From: Dactylosporangium aurantiacum
GTDB lineage: Bacteria > Actinomycetota > Actinomycetes > Mycobacteriales > Micromonosporaceae
Reading direction: 5' to 3'
DNA: 28,653 nucleotides
NCBI RefSeq assembly: GCF_000716715.1
Contig: NZ_JNYJ01000074.1
Location: forward strand, 1 to 28,653
Shown here: positions 21,501 through 27,724 of the stretch, one piece after another
Layout: each line of letters begins with the position of its first letter
Position numbering within the stretch: the stretch's first letter is position 1
Translations under genes and position numbers: made by a program
The notes under the pieces: generated by a model
Databases searched by the model: none
Seen by the model: only the letters and a program-made list of their open reading frames with translations
Told to the model about the DNA's origin: nothing

Positions 21501-21709
21501 CCGACGGCAGCCTCGTCGAGCCGCTCACCGAGCGGGAGCTGACGGTGCTGCGGTACCTGCAGGGCACGATGTCCAACCTGGAGATCGCCTCGACGCTGTA
21601 CGTGTCGGTCAACACGGTGAAGACCCACGTGAAGAACATCTACCGCAAGCTGCACGCCGGCCGCCGGCGCGAGGCCGTCGAGCGGGCGCGGGAACTGCGG
21701 CTGCTGTGA
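18521..21709 (+). CDS. LAL3: large ATP-binding LuxR-family regulator with long repetitive linker
   Basis: A 1062-residue paralogue of LAL1 and LAL2. Walker A is APAGWGKTA (about 50-58) and Walker B IVVVDDV (about 123-129). CRRDPALPLYRWRVNG follows, then a winged-helix/TPR-like region to about residue 440. A low-complexity linker (about 440-640) contains P-A-S-G/A repeats and (SQQH)5, followed by a second TPR-like block. The C-terminal LuxR helix-turn-helix is EPLTERELTVLRYLQGTMS, then SVNTVKTHVKNIYRKL, nearly identical to LAL2. GTG 18521 follows a GGGGGG tract by about 6 nt; a much longer open frame upstream runs through the opposing gene and is not used. The stop overlaps the next start (TGATG). 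Confidence 0.9.
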   Translation: MSQALVQHDRRGTAPSTLAVPDLPPGYVLRERVVAQLDAAVRAPLTLVTAPAGWGKTAALVAWARTARIGDEMPVVRWVTSHSPDGADVPGRLRGALSSGDAKGDSYADDLPRVVDALERPHIVVVDDVREISDETALSELEALVRHGMGRLHLVLSCRRDPALPLYRWRVNGSLTEVRTSDLSLTIAETAQLLAAHDVTLPGSTLYELHSMTEGWPAGVRLAAMAMRGHPEPERVLDDGGPYSTAVGDYLTGEVIETLPADTRRLLFDTAVATRLNAGLVEAITGRDDGARVLAELKGSNAFLTRNAGPGGWYRFHPLFARTLHSELLRRNPERVAELHRRAAAWHATYGIPAEAMRHALLAEDWPGAVETLERHWPDIVGGVRYDRPHEAAPNAPAGDEHTDPRLALAFAAERLRVGDLEGTRDFLRRSHRAADEVPTATTTGTTASGGATAPGTTPPGGGAAPGSGHGPAGAKAAVNGPIGAPASGNGPASGPASGPASAPASAPASAPASGNGPIGGSGPVGMGNVPGVMSRSGPQNGPAHYGPGGQNGPATQHVAGTPGTSHGPSQQHSQQHSQQHSQQHSQQHSQQNGSAAAAMPATGGATAVMTAPAPAGAQAVPSGQSSAGQQAKEQVRVSPRMVAGLAAAEARLAGDPRRTLAVLAELNRPDEQNDEVRALSMLDEGEARLRLGELAAAGTPLHGALVLAQRTGMAQAQVCAAAQLSVLEAARGRLRASARLGRQALVTADRFGITDATDLGWVRMALAGVYGEWDRIAEADRLLDEGLDLAAGDPDLLVAIATVRARLRHGAGRLAAALEVLHTARRELGGATLAPSVERALALTEAELRISGGDLGAARRLVATGGDPDVYPGWAACVDAAAALVEGKAAAAASTAQQYATPSVDTSLTWTVHAAILTALAGRALGDRNRVLRGLEVALDIAEEESFRRPFLVGGHPVRDLLANFAPLLPVYHPLAAELAAGSSPLAGGGRGADGSLVEPLTERELTVLRYLQGTMSNLEIASTLYVSVNTVKTHVKNIYRKLHAGRRREAVERARELRLL
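19976..20070 (+). repeat. 12-bp coding repeats (P-A-S-G/A) in LAL3
   Basis: About seven consecutive 12-bp units alternating between GCGAGCGGCCCG and GCGAGCGCCCCG encode a P-A-S-G/P-A-S-A tract inside the LAL3 linker. The unit length preserves the frame. Confidence 0.75.
20228..20299 (+). repeat. 12-bp tandem repeat, six units, encoding SQQH in LAL3
   Basis: Five perfect AGCCAGCAGCAC units (20228-20287) and a sixth with one change (AGCCAGCAGAAC, 20288-20299) encode five SQQH tetrapeptides and one SQQN. Perfect copies indicate recent expansion. Confidence 0.92.
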
Positions 21710-22146
21710 TGCTGGTCCGGGCCGTCGACGAGGGACCCGGACCGGCCGCGGCGGCGACCCGCCGGTGCGTCTGGGGTGCGCTCGCCGCGTTCGTGGCGTG
21801 GCCGGTGCTCAACGTCGGCGGCGTCGCCCACCCGCAGGCCGCCGCCGTCGGCGTCGGGCTGCTGACGGTGCTGCCGCTGGCCGGGCCGGCGCTCGGGGTG
21901 GCCCTGGCCGCCGGGCTGGTGCTGGCCTCCGGTGAGCCGTTCGGGCCGCTGCTGGCGCTGGCCGGGGCGGCACTGGTCGCGCTGGTGGGGGTACCGGCGC
22001 AGCACCTGCCGCGGTGGGTCGGGCCGCTGCCGCTGCCGGCGCTCGCCGCGACTGTCGTGTTCGCCGGGGCCGCCGGCGGGCTGCCCGGGGTGCTGGCCGG
22101 GCTGCTGATCGCGAGCGCCTGTTCGACGCTGGCCCGGCGTGCTTGA
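21709..22146 (+). CDS. Small hydrophobic membrane protein coupled to LAL3
   Basis: The 145-residue product is not recognised. It is mostly hydrophobic, with four or five predicted membrane helices (among them WGALAAFVAWPVLNVGG, VGLLTVLPLAGPALGVALAAGLVLA, LLALAGAALVALVGV and LPALAATVVFAGAAGGLPGVLAGLLIA) and very short loops. ATG 21709 overlaps the LAL3 stop by one base, so translation is probably coupled. The next gene overlaps its end by 8 nt. The three genes form one operon, which suggests that this protein and its neighbour work with, or signal to, LAL3. Confidence 0.7.
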   Translation: MLVRAVDEGPGPAAAATRRCVWGALAAFVAWPVLNVGGVAHPQAAAVGVGLLTVLPLAGPALGVALAAGLVLASGEPFGPLLALAGAALVALVGVPAQHLPRWVGPLPLPALAATVVFAGAAGGLPGVLAGLLIASACSTLARRA

Positions 22147-22984
22147 GTACCTGCGCGGCCGGCGGACCGCGATCGTGCGGCGGCAGGCGGACCGTGCCCT
22201 GGAGCGGACCGTCGGCCGGGGGCTGGCCGGTTCCGCCGGGCAGCCGCGCAGCGGGCCGTACTGGCCGGCCGACAACTGGGTGTTCGTGGTCTACGCCGCG
22301 GCCCTCACCTGCGCGGCCGTGGTGGCGCTGGGCATCCGCTGGCTGGACGCGCCGGCGCCGGGCCGCACCGTCCTCGCCGCCGTCGCCGCGGCCGGGTTCC
22401 TGTTCGCCGGGCTGTACCTGGTGCGCACGCCGGCGCGGCGGGAAGTGGCGCTGCGGCAGTTCCTCACCGACCCGCGGGACCGGGTCGTGTTCGAGGAGGC
22501 GGCCGCGCACGCCGACCGGATCGTCCTGACCTGGCCGGCCCTGGAGCGTCTCGGCGACCCGACGGACCCGCACGACACCCTGGAGCGCACGCTGTGGGAC
22601 CTCGCGCACGCCCTCGCCGAGCGGGGCGAGCTGCGCGCGTCGGTGCGGGAGCTGCGCGCGTCGGTGGGTGAGCCGATCGGCGCCGGGCTGCTGTTCGCCG
22701 CCGTCACGGACCGGCAGGCGGAGCTCACGCAGCGGCTCACCGAGGTCGACGCGGAGGTGAGCCGGCGGGCCGACCGGCTGCGCCACCTCGCCGGGCTGTG
22801 CCAGGGGTTCCTGGACCAGCGGGCCGCGCAGTCGCGGGCCCGGATACGGCTCGACGCCGCCGACGCGCTGCTCGGCTCCATCAATGCCCGCCCGAGCCGC
22901 GACCCGGAACCCGCCGAAACACTGACGGAACGCACGGAAACGGTACTAGCCGCATACCGCGAGCTGGCCGACGAGTTCGAGTAG
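22139..22984 (+). CDS. Unknown two-helix membrane protein with helical C-terminal domain
   Basis: The 281-residue product has a basic N-terminus, two membrane helices (at about residues 47-66, NWVFVVYAAALTCAAVVALG, and 78-95, TVLAAVAAAGFLFAGLYL) and a long cytoplasmic, mostly helical part of about 180 residues rich in Glu, Arg and Ala, probably coiled coil around VTDRQAELTQRLTEVDAEVS. No family is recognised. GTG 22139 overlaps the end of the preceding gene, so it is likely co-translated and the last gene of the LAL3 operon. Confidence 0.72.
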   Translation: MLEYLRGRRTAIVRRQADRALERTVGRGLAGSAGQPRSGPYWPADNWVFVVYAAALTCAAVVALGIRWLDAPAPGRTVLAAVAAAGFLFAGLYLVRTPARREVALRQFLTDPRDRVVFEEAAAHADRIVLTWPALERLGDPTDPHDTLERTLWDLAHALAERGELRASVRELRASVGEPIGAGLLFAAVTDRQAELTQRLTEVDAEVSRRADRLRHLAGLCQGFLDQRAAQSRARIRLDAADALLGSINARPSRDPEPAETLTERTETVLAAYRELADEFE

Positions 22985-22985
22985 C

Positions 22986-22997
22986 TACCCTGCCGGG
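22986..22997 (+). promoter_or_regulatory. -10 element of a leaderless transcript
   Basis: TACCCT (22986-22991) is followed by 6 nt and the GTG start at 22998. It overlaps the end of the LAL3 operon (stop at 22982-22984) and shows that the next gene has its own promoter. Confidence 0.55.
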
Positions 22998-24551
22998 GTG
23001 CTGAAAACCAGGCTGTCGACCGGACTGCTGACCGGGATCGGGATCGCGGTCGCGACCGTCGGGCTGTTCTTCGCGTACCTGCGGATGGCCTACGCGTTCC
23101 CGATCAACAGCGACGGCGCGAGCAACGCGCTGCAGGCCTGGGACATGTTCCACGGCAACCCGCTGCTGACCGGCTGGACGCTGTCGGACGTCGCGTTCTA
23201 CCCGACCGAGCTGATCCAGTACGCGATGATCCAGGTCTTCACGGGCCCGACGGTGGACCAGATCCACATCGCGGCGGCGATCACGTACACGATGATCGTG
23301 CTGCTGTCGGCGGTCCTCGCGAAGGGGCGCGCGACCGGGCTGCAGGCCTGGCTGCGGGTCGGGGTGACGGTCGCGATCCTGCTCGTGCCGGTGCCCGGCA
23401 CCGGCTACCAGACGCTGCTGTCCTCGCCGAACCACACCGGCTCGGCGGTGCCGCTGCTGCTGGCCTGGGGCGCGATCGACCGGATGCGCGACACGAAGGC
23501 CAAGCCGGTCGTGGTGGCGCTGCTGCTGGCCTGGGGCGCCTGGGGCGACCCGCTGGTCACGTTCGTCGGGGCGGTCCCGCTCGCGCTGGTGTGCCTGGTG
23601 CGGGCCTGGCGGCTGCCCGGGTCGTGGCGCGACCGGCTGCTCGGCACGGACTTCCAGCTCGCCGTCGCCGCCGGCGTCTCGGTGGTGCTGTCGCACGCCG
23701 CGACCTGGGGGCTGAAGGCGATCGGCGGCTACCACACGCCGAAGCCGCCGATCGAGCTGTCACCGTGGGACGAGTGGTTCGGCCGGGCGCACATGACGGC
23801 CCGGATGCTCGGCGTGCTGTTCGGCACCCACCGGCCCGGCTGGCAGTCGAAGTGGATCCAGCAGGGCGTGTCGTACCTGCACCTGATCGGGTTCCTGGTG
23901 GCCCTGGTCGCGGTCGTGATCGTGATCGTGCGTACGCTGCGCGGCACCGCCGACCGGGTCGACTCGATCATGGCGGTCGCGATCTGCTGCGACATCGGCG
24001 CGGAGATCGTCTCGACGCTGCCGGTGGACCTGATGGCGGCGCGGGAGATCTCGCCGGTGCTGCCGATGGCGGCGGTCCTCGCCGGCCGGATCGTCGGGCC
24101 GCGGCTGACGGTCCGCTGGCGGCAGGGTGTCCTCGTCGCGGTCCTGGCGCTGCTCACGCTCAACCTCGTCGCGTACGCGCCGCCGCGGGCCGAGCCGTCC
24201 GAGGGGCAGGTCGTCGCGGACTGGCTCGCCGAGCGGAACCTGACCTACGGCCTGGGCGGCTACTGGGTGTCGAACAACATCACCGTCACCACCCACCGGA
24301 AGGTGACGGTCGCGCCGGTCATCGGCGACGTCGACCGGGTGATCCCGATGTGCTGGCAGTCCAAGACCAGCATGTACGACGTCTCGCACGACGCCCGGTT
24401 CATCGTCTTCGAGAAGGACCGGCCGTTCTACGGCACCCCGGCACAGGCGGTGAAGATGTGGGGCGCGCCGAAGCAGCGGTTCGACACCGGCCGTTATGCC
24501 GTCATGGTGTACGACCGCAACCTGCTGGACGGTTTCCCGCCACCCTGCTGA
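22998..24551 (+). CDS. Polytopic membrane protein, GT-C-glycosyltransferase-like
   Basis: The 517-residue product has an N-terminal helix (LLTGIGIAVATVGLFFAYL), then an extracytoplasmic-type loop FPINSDGASNALQAWDMF, about nine or ten further helices, and a soluble C-terminal part of about 100 residues starting near APPRAEPSEGQVV. The layout, with an acidic residue in the first loop and a soluble C-terminal domain, resembles lipid-sugar-dependent GT-C glycosyltransferases, but no diagnostic motif allows a firm assignment. GTG 22998 is preceded by TACCCT with 6-nt spacing, indicating a leaderless mRNA. The C-terminal domain contains two cysteines (in IPMCWQSK and at the last residue). Confidence 0.6.
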   Translation: MLKTRLSTGLLTGIGIAVATVGLFFAYLRMAYAFPINSDGASNALQAWDMFHGNPLLTGWTLSDVAFYPTELIQYAMIQVFTGPTVDQIHIAAAITYTMIVLLSAVLAKGRATGLQAWLRVGVTVAILLVPVPGTGYQTLLSSPNHTGSAVPLLLAWGAIDRMRDTKAKPVVVALLLAWGAWGDPLVTFVGAVPLALVCLVRAWRLPGSWRDRLLGTDFQLAVAAGVSVVLSHAATWGLKAIGGYHTPKPPIELSPWDEWFGRAHMTARMLGVLFGTHRPGWQSKWIQQGVSYLHLIGFLVALVAVVIVIVRTLRGTADRVDSIMAVAICCDIGAEIVSTLPVDLMAAREISPVLPMAAVLAGRIVGPRLTVRWRQGVLVAVLALLTLNLVAYAPPRAEPSEGQVVADWLAERNLTYGLGGYWVSNNITVTTHRKVTVAPVIGDVDRVIPMCWQSKTSMYDVSHDARFIVFEKDRPFYGTPAQAVKMWGAPKQRFDTGRYAVMVYDRNLLDGFPPPC

Positions 24552-24565
24552 TAGTGCGCCGTCGA

Positions 24566-24578
24566 TACGATCGGCGGT
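24566..24578 (+). promoter_or_regulatory. -10 element of a leaderless transcript
   Basis: TACGAT (24566-24571) is followed by 7 nt and GTG 24579. The hexamer is identical to that of the PMT gene at 149-154. Confidence 0.55.
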
Positions 24579-26261
24579 GTGCGCAGGTTCGTCGTCTGGG
24601 GTGACAACGCCCTCGCGCGGCGGCTGGTCGGCGAGCTGATCAACAGCTACGGCGCGCAGGTGACGGCGGTCGTGCCGTCGCTCAGCGCGCACCAGGCGCC
24701 GCAGATCGCGGAGCTCTGCGCGCTCGACCCCTGGTCGGCGGTCGTGCGGGAGCCGCGGCTGACCGCGGCCACGTTCTCCCGCCCCGAGCTCGCCGAGGCC
24801 GAGGCCGTCGCGTTCGTCGACGCCGACGACGTGGCCAACGTCGACGCGGCACTGATCGCCCGGGAGGCGCTGCCCGACGTCCGGGTCGTGCTGCGGATGT
24901 TCAACACGGTCCTCGGCGAGGGCGTCGCGTCGCGGCTGCGCAACTGCGCGGTGCTGTCGGCGTCGGAGATCGCCGCGCCCGCGTTCGTCGCCGCGGCGCG
25001 CGGCGACCACACCCCGACGGCGATCCGGTTGAGCGACGGCCAGCGGCTGGCGGCCGTGGAGCGGGCCACCGCCGACCCGGCCCACATCCGGTGCGGCCTG
25101 GCGGTGACGGGCGCCCCGGCCGGCGGCCCGGACCGTGACCCGGTCAGCCTCCCGGCCGACGACGGCGCCGCCGACCTGGTCCTGGTCAGCACCTACGACC
25201 GTCCCCGCCCGGCGCCGCGGCGGGTCCGCCGGCACCCGCTGCGCATGACCCGGCTCGTGCTGCAGGGCGGGCTGCGCCGGGTCCTGGCCGGCGTCGCGGC
25301 GCTGATCGCGACCGGCACCGTCGTCGTCGCCACGGTCAAGGATCTCAGCCCCTGGCGCGCCCTGTACGTCACCGTGCTCACCACCCTCGGCGGCGCCAAC
25401 GCCGACCTCGAGGCGTCCCGGACCCGCCAGGCCGTGGACCTGGCGCTGGTCGTCGCCGGCGTCGCGGTCATCCCGGCGGTCACCGCCGCCGTGGTCAACA
25501 CCCTGGTCAAAGCCCGGCTGAAGGCCGCCGCCGGCGGGCTGGCGGTGCCGGTCGGCGACCACGTGATCGTGGTCGGCCTCGGCAACGTCGGCGCGCGTGT
25601 CGTGCAAGGCCTGCACGACCAGGGCATCGACGTGGTCGCCGTGGACCGCTCCGGCGCGGCGCGCGGCGTCGCCGTCGCCCGCGGGCTCGGCATCCCGGTG
25701 ATCCTCGGCGACGCGCGGGACCCCGAGACCCTCCAGGCCGCGTCGGTCGCCACCGCCCGCTGCCTGGTCATGGTCACCACCGACGACGTCACGAACCTGG
25801 AGGCGGCGCTGCTGGCCCGCGCGTCGCGGCCCGACCTGCGGGTCGTGCTGCGCCTCTTCGACGAGGACTTCGCCCGCCGGATCAAGACCGCGTTCGGCCT
25901 CAACCACTCCCGCAGCGTGTCCTACCTGGCCGCGCCCGCGTTCGCCGCGTCCATGGTCGGCAGCGAGGTCGTCGACACGATCCCGGTCGGCCGGCGGGTC
26001 CTGCTCGTCGCCGAGGTCCGGGTCGGCGCCCGCTCCCGGCTGGAGGACCGGCACTTCCACGAGGTCAGCGTCCCCGGCGAGCTGCGGCTCGTCGCGGTGC
26101 GGACCGGCCGGCGCTCCGCTCTCGGCGAGGGCGTGCAGACGTTCTGGTACCCGGAGCGCAGCCGCGGCCGCACCCTCGACCGGGCGCACACGATGGTGGT
26201 GGTCGCGACCCGCGCCGGCCTGGTGTCGCTGCTGGAACGGGCCGCCGAACGCCCGGGCTAG
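24579..26261 (+). CDS. TrkA-type protein with two Rossmann domains and a degenerate pore region
   Basis: The 560-residue product has an N-terminal NAD-binding-like domain (FVVWGDNALARRL, about 4-16), a central membrane part, and a second, canonical TrkA-N domain (VIVVGLGNVGARV at about 329, DVVAVD, GDARDPETL, TTDDVTNLEAALLAR), followed by a TrkA-C-like end. The two Rossmann domains are related: ADDVANVDAALIAREALPDVRVVLRMF in the first parallels DDVTNLEAALLARASRPDLRVVLRLF in the second. The membrane part has two helices (about 237-252 and 287-308) flanking PWRALYVTVLTTLGGANAD, the position of a K+ channel filter, but TVGYGD is missing. It is probably a channel-derived transport regulator or a channel of altered selectivity. 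The first glycine motif is also degenerate. Leaderless GTG start. Confidence 0.8.
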   Translation: MRRFVVWGDNALARRLVGELINSYGAQVTAVVPSLSAHQAPQIAELCALDPWSAVVREPRLTAATFSRPELAEAEAVAFVDADDVANVDAALIAREALPDVRVVLRMFNTVLGEGVASRLRNCAVLSASEIAAPAFVAAARGDHTPTAIRLSDGQRLAAVERATADPAHIRCGLAVTGAPAGGPDRDPVSLPADDGAADLVLVSTYDRPRPAPRRVRRHPLRMTRLVLQGGLRRVLAGVAALIATGTVVVATVKDLSPWRALYVTVLTTLGGANADLEASRTRQAVDLALVVAGVAVIPAVTAAVVNTLVKARLKAAAGGLAVPVGDHVIVVGLGNVGARVVQGLHDQGIDVVAVDRSGAARGVAVARGLGIPVILGDARDPETLQAASVATARCLVMVTTDDVTNLEAALLARASRPDLRVVLRLFDEDFARRIKTAFGLNHSRSVSYLAAPAFAASMVGSEVVDTIPVGRRVLLVAEVRVGARSRLEDRHFHEVSVPGELRLVAVRTGRRSALGEGVQTFWYPERSRGRTLDRAHTMVVVATRAGLVSLLERAAERPG

Positions 26262-26303
26262 CCCGCCGCGGCCGGTACTCCCCGCGCCGCCCCGCCCCGG
26301 GCC

Positions 26304-26315
26304 TATCCTGCGTCC
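26304..26315 (+). promoter_or_regulatory. -10 element of a leaderless transcript
   Basis: TATCCT (26304-26309) is followed by 6 nt and ATG 26316. Confidence 0.55.
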
Positions 26316-26834
26316 ATGACGTACCTGCGAATCCCCGGCGACGCGGACGGCGCCACCAACTACGAGCGGGTCTTCACCCTGGCGCCAGACGTCTACCAGC
26401 ACTGGGGGGCCCTCGCCCAGTCGGTGAAGGCCGGCATGGACCTGCGCCGCTACGAGCTGGTGACCCTGGTCGCGGCCCGCCGCATCGGCGCCTCCTACTG
26501 CAGCCTCGCGCACGCCGGCGTCCTGCGCGCCCGCTTCTACGACGACGCGACCCTGCAGGCGATCGCCACCGACTGGCACGACGCCGGGCTCGACCCGGTC
26601 GACGTCGCGGTCATGGACTTCGCCGACCTCGTCGCCACCGACCCGGGCCGGGTCACCGCCGCCGACACCGACGCGCTGCGCGCCCACGGGCTGTCCGAGC
26701 AGGACATCATGCACGTGATCCTGGCCGTCCAGATCCGCCGCTTCTTCGGCGGTGTCCTGCAGGCCACCGGCGCCGAGCCCGACCGGAATCTGTTCGACGC
26801 GCTCAGCCCGCAGCTGGGAGCATTGCTCGCGTGA
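26316..26834 (+). CDS. Carboxymuconolactone decarboxylase / AhpD-like protein
   Basis: The 172-residue product is an all-helical AhpD-fold protein with the family core LVTLVAARRIGASYCSLAHAGVLR. AhpD-type peroxidase/disulfide activity uses a CxxC pair followed by a His. Here C62 and H66 are kept, but the first cysteine position is A59, so a thiol-disulfide reaction through CxxC is unlikely. Many SYCSLAH-type members exist without known function. The start has a clean leaderless promoter. Its stop overlaps the GTG of the endonuclease V gene, implying translational coupling. Confidence 0.82.
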   Translation: MTYLRIPGDADGATNYERVFTLAPDVYQHWGALAQSVKAGMDLRRYELVTLVAARRIGASYCSLAHAGVLRARFYDDATLQAIATDWHDAGLDPVDVAVMDFADLVATDPGRVTAADTDALRAHGLSEQDIMHVILAVQIRRFFGGVLQATGAEPDRNLFDALSPQLGALLA

Positions 26835-27368
26835 ATCCGCGGCGGTACGGGGCCATCGACGTCGACTATCCGGAGACCGGCGGCGCCCGGGGCGCCCTGG
26901 TCCTCGCCGGCGAGCCGGCGTTCCGCACGCTGCTCGATGAGCGCGTCGCCTGGCTCGACGAGGTCGCCCCGTACGAGCCCGGCGCTTTCTACAAGCGTGA
27001 GCTGCCGGCGGTGCACGCCCTGCTGGACCCGCTGCCGCCCCTCGACCTGCTCATCGTCGACGGCTACGTCGACCTCGACCCGGCCGGCCGGCCCGGTCTG
27101 GGCGCGCACGTGCACGACGCTCGGCATCCCCGTCATCGGGGTGGCGAAGACCGCGTTCCTGAGCGCCACTCACGCGGTGCCCGTGCGCCGCGGCGGCGCC
27201 GCGCGCCCCCTCTTCGTCACCGCCGCCGGCGTGCCCCTGGCCGACGCGGCCGCCCTGGTCGCGGCGATGGCCGGCGAGTTCCGCCTGCCCGACGCGCTGC
27301 GCCGGGTCGACGCGCTGGCCCGCGCCCGGGCCGCGCCGTCGACGCCCGCGGGGCCTTCCGCCACATAG
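26831..27368 (+). pseudogene. nfi: Endonuclease V, disrupted by a 1-nt frameshift
   Basis: Endonuclease V nicks DNA next to deoxyinosine. The first frame (GTG 26831) has the family motifs IDVDY with catalytic Asp, EPGAFYKRELPAVHALL (catalytic Glu about 57) and LIVDGYVDLDPAGRPGLGAHVHD (catalytic Asp 77). Immediately afterwards the match continues in another frame with LGIPVIGVAKTAF, including the conserved Lys, and runs to the TAG at 27366-27368. One base is missing around 27118-27121 (GACGCTCGGC where GAC-GCN-CTC-GGC is expected). This is a recent frameshift mutation or a sequencing error, because both halves are otherwise intact. Unrepaired, the first frame continues to 27388 with a nonsense tail. 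Coupled to the AhpD-like gene. Confidence 0.85.
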
Positions 27369-27378
27369 TCTTCATATG

Positions 27379-27391
27379 TAGAGTTTGACGT
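27379..27391 (+). promoter_or_regulatory. -10 element and possible operator of the PadR gene
   Basis: TAGAGT (27379-27384) is followed by 7 nt and ATG 27392, a leaderless arrangement. The surrounding CATATGTAGAGTTTGACGTA is AT-rich compared with the flanks. PadR proteins often repress their own genes from such ATGT-containing sites, so autoregulation is plausible. Confidence 0.45.
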
Positions 27392-27724
27392 ATGCCGAGG
27401 TTGCCGCATACGTCGCCACAGACGCTGCTCGTCTTCGAGACCCTGCTCGCCGCGCCCGACGCGTGGCGGTACGGGTATGACCTCAGCCGGGAGACCGGTC
27501 TGGCGTCCGGTTCGCTGTACCCGATCCTGATGCGGCTGGCGGAGGGGTCGTTGCTGGAGACCCGGTGGGAGCCGGCGGAGCAGCCGGGCCGCCCGCCGCG
27601 GCACCTGTACCGGCTGACCCCGGACGGTGCCGCGCTCGCCGCGGAACGGCTGGCCCGCCGGGCGGCCGCCGAGGCTGCCCGGGTCGCGCCTGCCGCGCGC
27701 CTCCGCCCGCGGGCCGCGTCGTGA
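27392..27724 (+). CDS. PadR-family transcriptional regulator
   Basis: The 110-residue product is a winged-helix DNA-binding protein of the short PadR type: PQTLLVFETLLAAPDAWRYGYDLSRETGLASGSLYPILMRLAEGSLLETRWE is the typical helix-turn-helix with the SGSLYPIL recognition helix, followed by the wing HLYRLTPDGAALAAERL and a short Ala/Arg-rich tail lacking the long dimerisation helix. It overlaps the following signal peptidase-like gene by 4 nt (GTGA), so the two form an operon and the PadR protein probably controls it. Confidence 0.9.
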   Translation: MPRLPHTSPQTLLVFETLLAAPDAWRYGYDLSRETGLASGSLYPILMRLAEGSLLETRWEPAEQPGRPPRHLYRLTPDGAALAAERLARRAAAEAARVAPAARLRPRAAS

